DNA of 64,000 nt. Origin: Acidobacteriota bacterium (GTDB lineage: Bacteria; Acidobacteriota; Vicinamibacteria; Vicinamibacterales; UBA2999). The position numbers were made by a program, and so were the translations under genes. Each line of letters begins with the position of its first letter. The stretch's first letter is position 1. The notes under the pieces were generated by a model. That model was not told where the DNA came from and did no database searches. It was given only the letters and a program-made list of their open reading frames with translations. Of this stretch, positions 11,093 to 19,071 are shown one piece after another. The DNA lies in the NCBI GenBank assembly GCA_947465645.1, contig CANIBQ010000010.1, positions 32,603 to 96,602 of the forward strand, given 5' to 3'.

Positions 11093-11539
11093 CTACTCTT
11101 GGTCCGGCTGAAGCCGGACACTACTTCCGTCGCTCGCGGCGGCGCGGGCGCGGATCGATCCGCCGAGCAGCATCGCCGGTCCCGTCAGCACGACCAGGGC
11201 CACCCGCATCCAGACCGGCGTGAACGCCGCAAACTCGCCGACGGTAAAGCCCCAGATGAACGACAGCGTCTGTGCCGCCGCGGCAATCGCGGCGTGCCGC
11301 ATCTCGTTGGTCTGCGCCACCTTCGCCGTCAGGTAGCCGCCGAGGATCGCGGCGAGCGTGTTGTACACGAGCTTGGCCGCAAGGATACCGGGTTGGTTGC
11401 GAATCGCGAAGTACCCCGCCATGTCGTTGACCTCCCCGCCCGCCACGGCCTTCACCAGCGTGAACTCGAGCGGCTCGACGACCAGAGAAATCAGCCCGAG
11501 ACCAGCGAGGACGGCGACGACGCTGCGGATGAGGGTCAC
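11093..11539 (-). CDS. small integral membrane protein coupled to the VIT1-type transporter
   Basis: 148 residues with four predicted membrane helices (about 3-22, 52-72, 82-105 and 113-130). The GTG start overlaps the stop of the upstream transporter gene (GTGA), so it is cotranscribed and coupled. I do not recognise a characterised family. The last residues (SVRLQPDQE) are translated from a REP palindrome at 11102-11119, so the native C-terminus was probably replaced or extended when the element inserted. Location: cytoplasmic membrane; role possibly linked to metal export, by context only. Confidence 0.75.
   Translation of the reverse strand: MTLIRSVVAVLAGLGLISLVVEPLEFTLVKAVAGGEVNDMAGYFAIRNQPGILAAKLVYNTLAAILGGYLTAKVAQTNEMRHAAIAAAAQTLSFIWGFTVGEFAAFTPVWMRVALVVLTGPAMLLGGSIRARAAASDGSSVRLQPDQE
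11102..11119. repeat. REP palindrome, inside the 3' end of a coding sequence
   Basis: GTCCGGCTGAAGCCGGAC followed by ACACTACTTCCG. It lies within the last codons of the small membrane protein gene and encodes its C-terminal residues SVRLQPD on the minus strand. Confidence 0.9.
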
Positions 11540-12633
11540 AGCCTGCCCAGGAGATCGCCGAGGACATACCCGGCGGCGGCCACGCCGAAGCCCACCAGGA
11601 ACATGTCGCGCCCGCTCGCCCAGAGGCCACGGCCGGTGAAGACGCTGCGGGCGGCGCCGACGCCGAAGTGCGCCAGCATGCTGACCGTCAGCGACACCCA
11701 GATTGCCGCCCCGGGCTCCATCATCAGGAACGGCACGATCGGAATCACCGCGCCCACGGCGGTGGCGCTGCCGGTCACCAGGCCGTCGGCGAGCGGCGTG
11801 ACGGCCGGCGGATGGATCCCCAGCTCCTCCTGCACCTTGGTCGCGAGCGCCTGCTCCGGATTCTTCATCATCGCCTTCGCGGTCTCGCGCGCGCGCTCGG
11901 CCGTCAGCCCCTTCGCCTCGAGAATGATCGCCAGTTCCTGCTCTTCGAGATCCGGCATCAGCCGCATCTCTTCCTTCTCGATGGCGATCTGCCGCGCCGC
12001 GACCTCGGCCTCGCTCTTGGCCGCGAGGAATCCACTCGATCCCATCGACAGCGCATCCGCCATCGCCCCGGCCATGCCCGTGACGACCACCAGGTGCGGC
12101 GCGACGTCGGCGCCGACGACCCCCGCCACCAACCCGAAGTTGGCCGTCAGGCCGTCGTTGAACCCATAGACGACGCTGCGAAGGTAGCCGGAACCGGTGG
12201 TGACATGCCACGGCTCGCCTTCGCGCCCCATCGACTCGGAGAGATTCTGCGCGTGCTCGGCCGACTCGGTGGCGATCGCCATCGCCGCCTCCCGGGTCGA
12301 TTTCTGCTTGGACTTGCGGGCGAGACGGAGGTAGGCGCCGACTTCCTGCGCCTCCTGGCGGACGATGATCGGCAGCACGGCCGAGGATCCGAAGCGTTGC
12401 CCGGCCCAGGCCAGCATCCGCGTCTGGAAGGAGGGCGAGTGGTCGGGCACCGACGCGCCAGCCGCCTGGAACAAGCCGCGCCATCGCTCGACGTGCGCGT
12501 CTTCCACGTGGGCGAGCCGCTCGAATATCGATCGCCGTGTCTCGTCCCGCTCGGCGGCGGCAAGCTGGCGATACAGCCACGCGGCGTCCATCTCGTCGCG
12601 GTAATACTCGGTCCAGAGTGGATCAACGGCCAC
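11536..12633 (-). CDS. ferritin-like/VIT1 fusion, membrane iron or manganese transporter
   Basis: 365 residues. The N-terminal part (about 1-145) is a ferritin/rubrerythrin-like four-helix domain with YYRDEMDAAWLYRQLAAAE, HVEDAHVERW and QEAQEVGAY, supplying Glu and His ligands. The C-terminal part (about 150-365) is a CCC1/VIT1 domain, starting SVVYGFNDGLTANFGLVAGV and with ADALSMGSSGFLAAKSEAEV. Proteins of this layout (MbfA/EVIT type) export ferrous iron or manganese across the cytoplasmic membrane and protect against metal stress. The GTG start begins a complete ferritin-like helix. The downstream membrane protein overlaps by 4 bp. Confidence 0.9.
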   Translation of the reverse strand: MAVDPLWTEYYRDEMDAAWLYRQLAAAERDETRRSIFERLAHVEDAHVERWRGLFQAAGASVPDHSPSFQTRMLAWAGQRFGSSAVLPIIVRQEAQEVGAYLRLARKSKQKSTREAAMAIATESAEHAQNLSESMGREGEPWHVTTGSGYLRSVVYGFNDGLTANFGLVAGVVGADVAPHLVVVTGMAGAMADALSMGSSGFLAAKSEAEVAARQIAIEKEEMRLMPDLEEQELAIILEAKGLTAERARETAKAMMKNPEQALATKVQEELGIHPPAVTPLADGLVTGSATAVGAVIPIVPFLMMEPGAAIWVSLTVSMLAHFGVGAARSVFTGRGLWASGRDMFLVGFGVAAAGYVLGDLLGRL

Positions 12634-12651
12634 GGCGGCATGCTATCAACC

Positions 12652-12716
12652 AAACTCCCAACCCCCAAACGCCAACTCCCAACGCTTGGGTATTGGTGGT
12701 TGGAAATTGGGAGTTG
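12652..12716. repeat. inverted copies of a CAACTCCCAA repeat
   Basis: CAACTCCCAA (12673-12682) and its complement TTGGGAGTTG (12707-12716) form a 10-bp stem with a 24-nt loop; a degenerate extra copy sits at about 12652-12661. The same word recurs around 13609-13665 on the other side of the rhomboid gene. Confidence 0.8.
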
Positions 12717-12725
12717 AGTGGGGCG

Positions 12726-13580
12726 TCAGCCTAGAAACTGCCAGCCGTGCAGGACGGAGGCGGCGATGGAGAGAAGGGAGAGGGCGAGGCAGCCGACGGC
12801 GATCGCGATGTGATCGACGCGCTCGGGCTTCATCGGGTCGAGTACCCGCGCCGCGAGGTAGCCGCCGGCGAACCCGCCGCCGTGCGCGTAGTTGTCGATT
12901 CCCGGCAGCAGGAAGCCGTAGACCGCGAGCATCAGGATGTAACTGCTCGCCTGGCTGCGCGCCATGCTGCTGCCGGTGCGGTGCCCGTAGGCGAGCATGG
13001 CGCCGATCAGGCCGGCGATGGATGCCGAGGCGCCGACGGTGAACTGCCCGCCGCGCAGGAAGAAGAAGCCCGGAAGATACGCGCCCGCAAACGAGCTCAG
13101 CGCGAAGCCGCCGACAGCACCGGCGGTGTAGATGATCACCATCCGCCCAGGGCCGAACAGATCCGCGGTCATCGGTGCGAGCTGCCGCACCGCCATCATG
13201 TTGAAGACGATGTGCAGCACCCCCGCGTGGAGCCAGGCCGCGCTCAGCACCGTCCACCAGCGCCCGGCCGCGAACACCGGCACCGAGCCACTGGCGCCGA
13301 ACAGGAACAGCGCCTGGCGGTTCGGGGAGAACATCGAGAACAGGCCCCCCATGCCGATGTCGCCGCGCGAGGCGAGCAGCGTGAGCACGAAGATCGTGGC
13401 GCAGGTGCCGATCACGAACGGCACGAACCCGAGGTCGCCGCCAAGCGATCGCAACATCGGCGCGAAGCCCCAGAGTCCGGGGTTGCGGCGGTTGCAGTTG
13501 TAGCAGCGATCGTCGTTGACGCCCACCAGCACGCCGCACGACGTGCAGATGACCGATCCTTCCCGCTGACGCTTCAGCAC
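12726..13580 (-). CDS. rhomboid-family intramembrane serine protease with N-terminal zinc ribbon
   Basis: 284 residues. The N-terminus has two CxxC pairs (CTSC at 12-15, CYNC at 26-29) forming a cytoplasmic zinc ribbon. Six or more membrane helices follow, with WLHAGVLHIVFNMMA, the nucleophile motif GASA (Ser185) and HGGGFAGG with the catalytic His233. Ser and His are both present, so it should be active against membrane substrates, which cannot be predicted. The GTG start is the only one giving the complete zinc ribbon. Flanked on both sides by TTGGGAGTTG-type repeats. Confidence 0.92.
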   Translation of the reverse strand: MLKRQREGSVICTSCGVLVGVNDDRCYNCNRRNPGLWGFAPMLRSLGGDLGFVPFVIGTCATIFVLTLLASRGDIGMGGLFSMFSPNRQALFLFGASGSVPVFAAGRWWTVLSAAWLHAGVLHIVFNMMAVRQLAPMTADLFGPGRMVIIYTAGAVGGFALSSFAGAYLPGFFFLRGGQFTVGASASIAGLIGAMLAYGHRTGSSMARSQASSYILMLAVYGFLLPGIDNYAHGGGFAGGYLAARVLDPMKPERVDHIAIAVGCLALSLLSIAASVLHGWQFLG

Positions 13581-13608
13581 GCCTGTGATGATAGCCTTTA
13601 CAAACGCC

Positions 13609-13665
13609 CAACTCCCAAAGAGCCCACTCCCGAATTGGGAGTTGGGAGTTGCGGAGTTGGGAGTT
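13609..13665. repeat. CAACTCCCAA / TTGGGAGTTG repeat cluster before ubiX
   Basis: One CAACTCCCAA (13609-13618) faces two overlapping TTGGGAGTTG units (13635-13644, 13642-13651) and a third TTGGGAGTT (13657-13665). The last copy places GGGAG 9 nt before the ubiX ATG, so the repeat appears to serve as the ribosome binding site. Confidence 0.82.
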
Positions 13666-13672
13666 CACACCA

Positions 13673-14251
13673 ATGCGGCTAATCGTCGGCATCTCGGGCG
13701 CGACAGGCGTCATCTACGGAATCCGGTTGCTGGAGCGGCTGCGGGAGAGCGGCGTCGAAACGCATCTCGTGATCAGCCGGTGGGGCGGGCGCACGATGCT
13801 CCACGAGACAACGTATTCCCGCGAGCAGGTGGAAGCGCTGGCGCACGTGACCTACGCGCCCGGGGACATGGGCGCGGCGATTTCGAGCGGATCGTTTCAG
13901 ACCGCGGGCATGATCATCGCGCCGTGCAGCGCCAAGACGCTCGCCGCCATCGCGCACGGGTACGGCGACAGCCTGATCCACCGCGCCGCCGACGTCGTGC
14001 TCAAGGAACGGCGGAAGCTGGTGATGTCGGTGCGCGAAGCGCCGCTGAGCGACATCCACCTCGAGAACATGCTGAAGCTCTCACGCATGGGCGCGGTCAT
14101 GCTGCCGCCGCTGCCCGCCTTCTACCACAAGCCCGAATCGATCGCCGACATCGTCGATCACACGGTGACGCGGATGATGGATCAGTTCGGCATCGAGGTG
14201 GCCGATGCCGCGCGGTGGACGGGGGAGATGGGCGTGGGGGGAGGGGACTAG
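13673..14251 (+). CDS. ubiX: flavin prenyltransferase
   Basis: 192 residues. UbiX joins dimethylallyl phosphate to FMN, producing the prenylated-FMN cofactor of UbiD-type decarboxylases. The N-terminal FMN-binding motif MRLIVGISGATG and the PCSAKTLAAIAHGYGDSL segment are characteristic, as is the MLPPLPAFYHKPESI region. The ATG at 13673 directly precedes the conserved first strand; the frame extends a few codons upstream into repeat sequence, so I reject the earlier start. No ubiD gene is in the window. Cytoplasmic. Confidence 0.95.
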   Translation: MRLIVGISGATGVIYGIRLLERLRESGVETHLVISRWGGRTMLHETTYSREQVEALAHVTYAPGDMGAAISSGSFQTAGMIIAPCSAKTLAAIAHGYGDSLIHRAADVVLKERRKLVMSVREAPLSDIHLENMLKLSRMGAVMLPPLPAFYHKPESIADIVDHTVTRMMDQFGIEVADAARWTGEMGVGGGD

Positions 14252-14282
14252 GTCAGAGGGTAAAGGTCAAAGGTCAAAGGGC

Positions 14283-15221
14283 CTATTCGGTCAGCTTCGC
14301 CACTTCGTTCCTGGCCTTCTCGAGGGCGCGCTCGGCTTCGTCGACGGCCTGTGCGGCGTCCTCGGCTTCGGACGCCACGCGCCGCGCCTCCTGGCGCGCG
14401 GCATCGGCATCAGCCGCCGCTTTCTCCAGCTTCTTCTCCAGCTCGTTGCGAACCCGCTCGGTGTCCTTGGCCTGCGCCGCCGCTTTCTTGAGCGCGCCTT
14501 CAGCCGTTGCCGCGGCCTTCCGGCTGTCGCGCAGGGTGCGCTCGGCGTCCTGGACGGCCGCGCGCGCGGCCGCGAGCTGCTTCTTGCGTTCGTCCTCGAG
14601 CTGCCTGGCCTCTTCTTCCGGATCCAGCTTCTTCCGGCGCGCCGGCCGTGCTTCCTGCGCCTTGCGCTGAAACGGGATGACCCGGCTGGGTTCGGCGCTC
14701 GATCGCTTGCCGAGTCCGCCGCGCGGGATCAGCGCCGCGAGCGCTTCGAATCCAGGTGCGTCGATGTCGTCGGTGAGTCGCCCGGCGGGTGGCGCCTCCG
14801 GATGCGAGCCGTAGGTCGCCAGCGCCTCGAGCGTCGTGTTGACGCGGCGCATCGTGTCGGGCGTCGGGTTGTTGCCCGCCTCCCGAAGCATCTGTCCGGC
14901 GACGCGCGATAGCTCCGACAACGACTCGCGCCGGGCATCGAGCGGGGCGCGCATGTCCCCGCCCTTGCCCGCGAGCTGCGCCGCCTGCACGCTGCGGAAG
15001 CGCTCGCCGGCGGCGAGGAGCTGGTCGAACGCCTTGCGATGGCGCCAATAGAGCTGGTTGACGACCCACGCCGACACAGGGGGTTTCGGCAGCGCCTTGA
15101 CGCGGTCGGCGGCCTCGGGATGCCCGGCCTTTTTCAGCTTGGCTGCGAGGGTGTTGCGGGCGGCGGTGAACTCACCGGGGGGGAGCTTGAACAGATTGTC
15201 GACGTCCGAGGCCTGCGACAC
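14283..15221 (-). CDS. coiled-coil protein of unknown function
   Basis: 312 residues. The N-terminal part (about 1-160) is helical with a conserved-looking core: LFKLPPGEFTAARNTLAAKL, PVSAWVVNQLYW and FDQLLAAGERFR. A basic linker follows (ARRKKLDPEEEARQLEDERK), then about 110 residues of uninterrupted Ala/Glu/Lys heptads (residues 205-310). There is no signal peptide or membrane segment. I recognise the arrangement from unannotated actinobacterial and acidobacterial proteins but know no function. It is transcribed divergently from the small CxxC protein, 41 bp away. Confidence 0.8.
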   Translation of the reverse strand: MSQASDVDNLFKLPPGEFTAARNTLAAKLKKAGHPEAADRVKALPKPPVSAWVVNQLYWRHRKAFDQLLAAGERFRSVQAAQLAGKGGDMRAPLDARRESLSELSRVAGQMLREAGNNPTPDTMRRVNTTLEALATYGSHPEAPPAGRLTDDIDAPGFEALAALIPRGGLGKRSSAEPSRVIPFQRKAQEARPARRKKLDPEEEARQLEDERKKQLAAARAAVQDAERTLRDSRKAAATAEGALKKAAAQAKDTERVRNELEKKLEKAAADADAARQEARRVASEAEDAAQAVDEAERALEKARNEVAKLTE

Positions 15222-15262
15222 GCGTGACCTAGTCTGTCATAGGCGCCGCTTACGCTGCTCTC

Positions 15263-15604
15263 ATGAACGCACAACTTGCCTTGTACGAAGATTCGACCCT
15301 GGCAGTTCCTCCCGTCTCGCGCAGCCGCGCTGTTCCCGCCGTTCCGATCTGCGCCGGGTGCCGCGCCCGCGAAGCCCGCTACGGTTTCCGCGACGAAGAC
15401 GATGACCCCGCGACCGACCGGCCGCGGACGCTTTGTTTCGGGTGCTTCCGCGTCGAGCTCGGCCGCCGCCAGGCCGTGGCCGCGCACCTGAGGCGCGGCT
15501 GGAACGCCACGCAGGTCGGCCTGCCGCTCGAGAAGACGCTGGAAGAGCTGGATCGCCGGCGGCGGCGAGCGCAGATCGCGGCGAGGCACGCACTGGGTTG
15601 CTAG
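15263..15604 (+). CDS. small two-CxxC (zinc-ribbon-like) protein
   Basis: 113 residues with CAGC (about 30-33) and CFGC (about 58-61), 24 residues apart, which fits a treble-clef or ribbon zinc site. A basic, helical C-terminal part follows (LEKTLEELDRRRRRAQIAARHALG). It may bind nucleic acid or act as an adaptor; no named family recognised. The start ATG is the first in the frame and lies in the short divergent gap with the coiled-coil gene. Confidence 0.62.
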   Translation: MNAQLALYEDSTLAVPPVSRSRAVPAVPICAGCRAREARYGFRDEDDDPATDRPRTLCFGCFRVELGRRQAVAAHLRRGWNATQVGLPLEKTLEELDRRRRRAQIAARHALGC

Positions 15605-15608
15605 GTGC

Positions 15609-15682
15609 GCTGGGTAGCTGGGTTGTTAGGTAAGAGGCTTTTCACCCCAGCGACCTAGCCACCCAGCCAGCCAGCTACCTAC
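15609..15682. repeat. imperfect inverted repeat of CTGGGTAGCTGG / CCAGCTACC type
   Basis: A left arm at 15609-15633 (GCTGGGTAGCTGGGTTGTTAGG) faces a right arm at about 15653-15682 rich in CCAGC and CTACC. The two can form a long imperfect hairpin between converging genes and may act as a bidirectional terminator, but it has no clear U-tract. Confidence 0.55.
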
Positions 15683-17049
15683 CTACCTCGAAACGTCTCC
15701 GCGCTCCCCGGGGCGGTGAAGTCAAGTGTCCGGTTGCCCGCGCGGCCGGTCACGGTGTAAGCGCCGCGCATCTGCAGGAAGTCGAGCTCCGTGCCGAGCG
15801 GGCCGGGGGTCGTGATCGCCGACCCGACGTCGAATTGCAGGCGGAGGTCGAGCGCCGCGCTGCGGGTGGTCACTGAGATGGTGCGCGGGCGGCCGCGCTC
15901 GTCGTTGGTCTCGGCGATTGTCACGTTGGTGGCGTACGCGAGCGGCCCATCCGGGCCCAGGGCGCCGACGAAGCCGGGAATGCGGTCGGGGTCCGCGGCC
16001 TCGCGCGGCGGGAAGACGCGTCCGTAGATGAACGACAGGTCCTCGTGCTGCACCTGCCCCCACTGCCACGAGACGCCCTGCCAGAATCCCCAGTTGTGAT
16101 CGTGGTAGCCGGTGCCGCCGGCGAATGAGATGGGCGTGCCGCCGGCCACCAGCTCGCCGCCCAGCGGCCCCGACATCACCGGCACCACGTACCCTGACCG
16201 CCAGCCGCGCGCGCCGGTGATCTCGATCGGCGGCAACATGCGCCCGGCCGACGCATCCAGCGTGAAGGTGCCCCGGACGCGCTGGCCGCCGGGTCCCGGC
16301 AGATCCAGCGACACGTGGTATCTCACGCCCTCGAGCCGCACCGAATTCCGGCCAATCGTCAGGTCGGGGGCGCGAAGCGCGTCGGCCTCGAGGATCGGCG
16401 CGCCCTCGGCGTAGGTTTCCATGCGCCCGTCGCGTTCGAGCTGCAGCCGCACCCCCGCGGCCCGCTGACCGTCAGGCCGCTTCGGGCCGACCAGGAACGT
16501 CAGGTAGAAGCGCGAATCCGCCGCGCGCCCGTTGAAGTAGAGCCACTCGGCCCACGACTGGCCCCACGCCGGCGCATCCGGAACCTGATGAAAGCGGTCG
16601 ATTTCGCGCAGCACGCGCTCGGGACTGTCCCGTGTCCACTCGACGTCCGCCGCCGTATCCCGCCACGCTGCCACCTGCGTGGTCTCGTCGTCTTCGAGGG
16701 CCGTCTCGAGACTGGGAATCCCGCCGCGTGCCGCGATCCGCGTCGCCCGGCCGTCGCGAACCAGGTACAGGGGAGTGGTGTGCGTGGGCGCCGCGACCGC
16801 GACGCGGCTGCGCATGGTCTCGGCCTGAAGCGTCCCGGAGAGCAGGAGCCGCGCCGGGACCTGCGGTGCGAGACGGATCAACACGTCGCCGCCGCCCACG
16901 AGCGCCGGGGCCAGCGATTGCTCGAGCACGATTTGCGCGACGCCGAGGAGGATGGCCATCACGGCGACGCCCGCGCCGAAGCCCGCCGCCAGTACCGCGC
17001 TCCGCACCGGGTGCGCGGTGAGCGAGCGTATCGCCAGCCTCCCGATCAC
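15679..17049 (-). CDS. AttH-like lipocalin-domain protein with FtsX-like N-terminal membrane anchor
   Basis: 456 residues. Residues 1-45 look like the first helix of an FtsX permease (AIRSLTAHPVRSAVLAAGFG, then a hydrophobic stretch). The rest is an exported all-beta domain of the AttH/CrtC lipocalin-like type, marked by GYHDHNWGFWQGVSWQWGQV (about residues 310-330). AttH-like proteins are encoded beside ABC exporters and may carry a hydrophobic ligand. The GTG start overlaps the ATPase stop (GTGA), placing it last in a four- or five-gene operon. The membrane-anchor fusion is unusual. Ligand unknown. Confidence 0.82.
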   Translation of the reverse strand: MIGRLAIRSLTAHPVRSAVLAAGFGAGVAVMAILLGVAQIVLEQSLAPALVGGGDVLIRLAPQVPARLLLSGTLQAETMRSRVAVAAPTHTTPLYLVRDGRATRIAARGGIPSLETALEDDETTQVAAWRDTAADVEWTRDSPERVLREIDRFHQVPDAPAWGQSWAEWLYFNGRAADSRFYLTFLVGPKRPDGQRAAGVRLQLERDGRMETYAEGAPILEADALRAPDLTIGRNSVRLEGVRYHVSLDLPGPGGQRVRGTFTLDASAGRMLPPIEITGARGWRSGYVVPVMSGPLGGELVAGGTPISFAGGTGYHDHNWGFWQGVSWQWGQVQHEDLSFIYGRVFPPREAADPDRIPGFVGALGPDGPLAYATNVTIAETNDERGRPRTISVTTRSAALDLRLQFDVGSAITTPGPLGTELDFLQMRGAYTVTGRAGNRTLDFTAPGSAETFRGR

Positions 17050-17756
17050 CGCGTCGCCTCGCCCTCGATCCGCCCATCCCTCATCGTCAGCACGCGCCGC
17101 GCGCGGTCGGCGAGCGCGGGATCGTGGGTCACGATCACGAGCGCCGTACCGTCCGCGTTGACGCGGCCGAGCAGCGCGGCGATCTGTTCGCCGGTGGCCT
17201 GGTCGAGCTCACCGGTCGGCTCGTCTGCCAGCAGCAGCCGCGGACGGTTGGCGAGCGCCCGGGCGATGGCCACCCGCTGCATCTCACCGCCCGAGAGCTG
17301 CGACGGCCGATGATCCGCGCGCGCGGACAGCCCGACGTAGTCGAGCAGCTCGCGCGTGCGCGAACGCCGCGCCTCCCTGGATGCGCCAGCCTCGGACTGC
17401 GGCAGCTCGACGTTCTCGGCCGCGGTCAGCATCGGCAGCAGGAAGAACCGCTGGAACACGAAGCCGATCTGCGTGAGGCGGAGCAGGCTGCGCGCGTGAT
17501 CGTTCAACGAGGCGATGTCCCTGCCGTCGAATCGCAGCGTCCCCGTCGAAGGCGCGTCCACGCAGCCGAGCATGTGCAGCAACGTCGACTTCCCGCATCC
17601 CGAGGGGCCCTTGATCGCAATGTGCTCACCCTGGTCGATGGCGATCGTGACGTCGCGTACAGCCACGATCGGGCCGGCCGGCATGGAGAACGCCCGGCTC
17701 ACGCTCGCCGCGCTAATGATGGTGGTGTTCACGCTTTCGGTGATCGGGGTGTTCAC
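17046..17756 (-). CDS. ABC transporter ATP-binding protein (LolD/MacB type)
   Basis: 236 residues with Walker A GPSGCGKST, Q-loop region FVFQRFFLLP, signature LSGGEMQRVAIARAL, Walker B RLLLADEPTG and H-loop VTHDPA. It powers the two FtsX-type permeases encoded upstream. There are two possible GTG starts, 17756 and 17732, each beginning a GTGAACACC repeat; both leave the ATPase core intact. It overlaps the AttH-like gene by 4 bp. Cytoplasmic face of the inner membrane. The exported substrate is unknown, probably lipid-like by analogy with Lol and Att systems. Confidence 0.94.
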   Translation of the reverse strand: MNTPITESVNTTIISAASVSRAFSMPAGPIVAVRDVTIAIDQGEHIAIKGPSGCGKSTLLHMLGCVDAPSTGTLRFDGRDIASLNDHARSLLRLTQIGFVFQRFFLLPMLTAAENVELPQSEAGASREARRSRTRELLDYVGLSARADHRPSQLSGGEMQRVAIARALANRPRLLLADEPTGELDQATGEQIAALLGRVNADGTALVIVTHDPALADRARRVLTMRDGRIEGEATR

Positions 17757-17807
17757 GCTTCTTGGTTCTCGCTTCTTGGTTCGTGTTCGCGTTCGCTTCT
17801 ACGTTCG

Positions 17808-17825
17808 GTCCGGCTAAAGCCGGAC
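17808..17825. repeat. REP palindrome within the ABC transporter operon
   Basis: GTCCGGCTAAAGCCGGAC followed by ACTACGACTGTC, in the 85-bp gap between permease and ATPase genes. It is the only sizeable gap in the operon. Confidence 0.92.
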
Positions 17826-17841
17826 ACTACGACTGTCAACC

Positions 17842-19071
17842 TCACGAGACGACCTCGTTTCGCAAGGTCGTCGCAATCGGCAGCGTGGCCACAATCCTCA
17901 TCGGGTAGAGCGCCGCCACGATCGCCGTCGTGATCAGCAGGGCCGCGTGTATGCCGAGCGCCTGGGGTTCGAAGACGAAGAAGTGCAGGTTCTCCGGAAT
18001 CTGCGGCATCCGTTTCAGGATGCGGTCGAGGCCCTCGGCCAGCATGAACCCGAGCGGCAGCGACAGCACGCCGCCGATGCCGACGATCAGGACGGATTCG
18101 GCGAGGACGTCGGCCACCACGCGCCTGCGGGAGAAGCCGAGCGCGCGCAGGGCGGCGATCTCCCCGAGCCGCTGGTTGACCGACACGGTCAGCAGCACGG
18201 TGATCAGCAGCAGCGCGAACGACACCGTGACGGTCGTCAGCACCGTGGAGATCTGGCGGAAGTACGTGAAGCCGCCCTCTTCCAGCCGGCCGATCGCCTG
18301 CTCGTTGGTGAACGCGCGCAGGTCGGGCCGCCGCTGGGCGATCTGGTCCACCACCACGGTCGGGTCGTCCTTGGCGGTCACCATGATGACGTCGGCCGAC
18401 ATCGGAACCTCCTCGCCGCATGCGTCGGCGAGGCCGGCCGCGGTCATCGCGGCGGTCATCGCGTCGGGCGTGTCGAACGGGAACGCCGCCACTCCCGCGA
18501 CGCGGAACGTCACCGGCGGCAGCGCGTCGCGATCCCCGGAGCACGACGCGCGCAGCGTCACCGATCCGCCCGGAGCGGCGCCGAGTCGCTGCGCGGCGTT
18601 GTCGTTGATTACCAGGTCGCGGCTGCCGCTCGCGTCGGCGCCGCGAAGGATGGTCCACGGGCGCAACGGTCCGGGCCCGACGCCCTGGAGCCTGCCGCGG
18701 ATCACCGAGTCCCCTCGTTCGGTTGTGCCGCGCCCGTCGTAGGCGGGCTCCTGTGAACCCGGCTGTACATCGACCGTGAAATCCGCGAACCGCAGGGTGA
18801 CCGCCGCGCTCACCGACGACAGCGCGGCAATCGTCGCGGCGGCATCGGCGGCGTCGGCGATGGGCGGCCCGCCACCGAGGCCATCGCTGGCCGACACGCG
18901 GATGTCGAAGCCGCTGCGCTCCAGCAGGTCGCGCATCGAGATGACCAGGCCCTGTGAGAGCAGCAGCATGTCGAACAGCAGCGCGCCGACGGCGGCCACG
19001 CCGAGGATGCCGAGCGTGGCGCGGGCCGGCTGTCGCACCAGGCTCCGCCACGCGAAGGCGAGGGCATTCAT
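17842..19071 (-). CDS. FtsX-type ABC transporter permease
   Basis: 409 residues in the classical MacB/FtsX layout. The first helix is at about 18-40 (ATLGILGVAAVGALLFDML), a large periplasmic domain at about 45-265, and three C-terminal helices start in SFALLLITVLLTVSVNQRLGEIAALRALGFS. The ALRALGFS coupling helix that touches the ATPase is present. ATG at 19071 overlaps the upstream permease stop (ATGA). Acts with the neighbouring permease and ATPase as an extracting ABC exporter. Confidence 0.92.
   Translation of the reverse strand: MNALAFAWRSLVRQPARATLGILGVAAVGALLFDMLLLSQGLVISMRDLLERSGFDIRVSASDGLGGGPPIADAADAAATIAALSSVSAAVTLRFADFTVDVQPGSQEPAYDGRGTTERGDSVIRGRLQGVGPGPLRPWTILRGADASGSRDLVINDNAAQRLGAAPGGSVTLRASCSGDRDALPPVTFRVAGVAAFPFDTPDAMTAAMTAAGLADACGEEVPMSADVIMVTAKDDPTVVVDQIAQRRPDLRAFTNEQAIGRLEEGGFTYFRQISTVLTTVTVSFALLLITVLLTVSVNQRLGEIAALRALGFSRRRVVADVLAESVLIVGIGGVLSLPLGFMLAEGLDRILKRMPQIPENLHFFVFEPQALGIHAALLITTAIVAALYPMRIVATLPIATTLRNEVVS

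Noticed and set aside
13609..13665. Tandem TTGGGAGTTG words as a CRISPR or iteron origin
   Set aside because: Copies overlap each other, vary in spacing, and no replication gene or DnaA boxes are nearby; they are better described as a short intergenic repeat.
15609..15682. Attachment site or mobile element end
   Set aside because: It is an imperfect low-complexity hairpin between converging genes with no target-site duplication or transposase.
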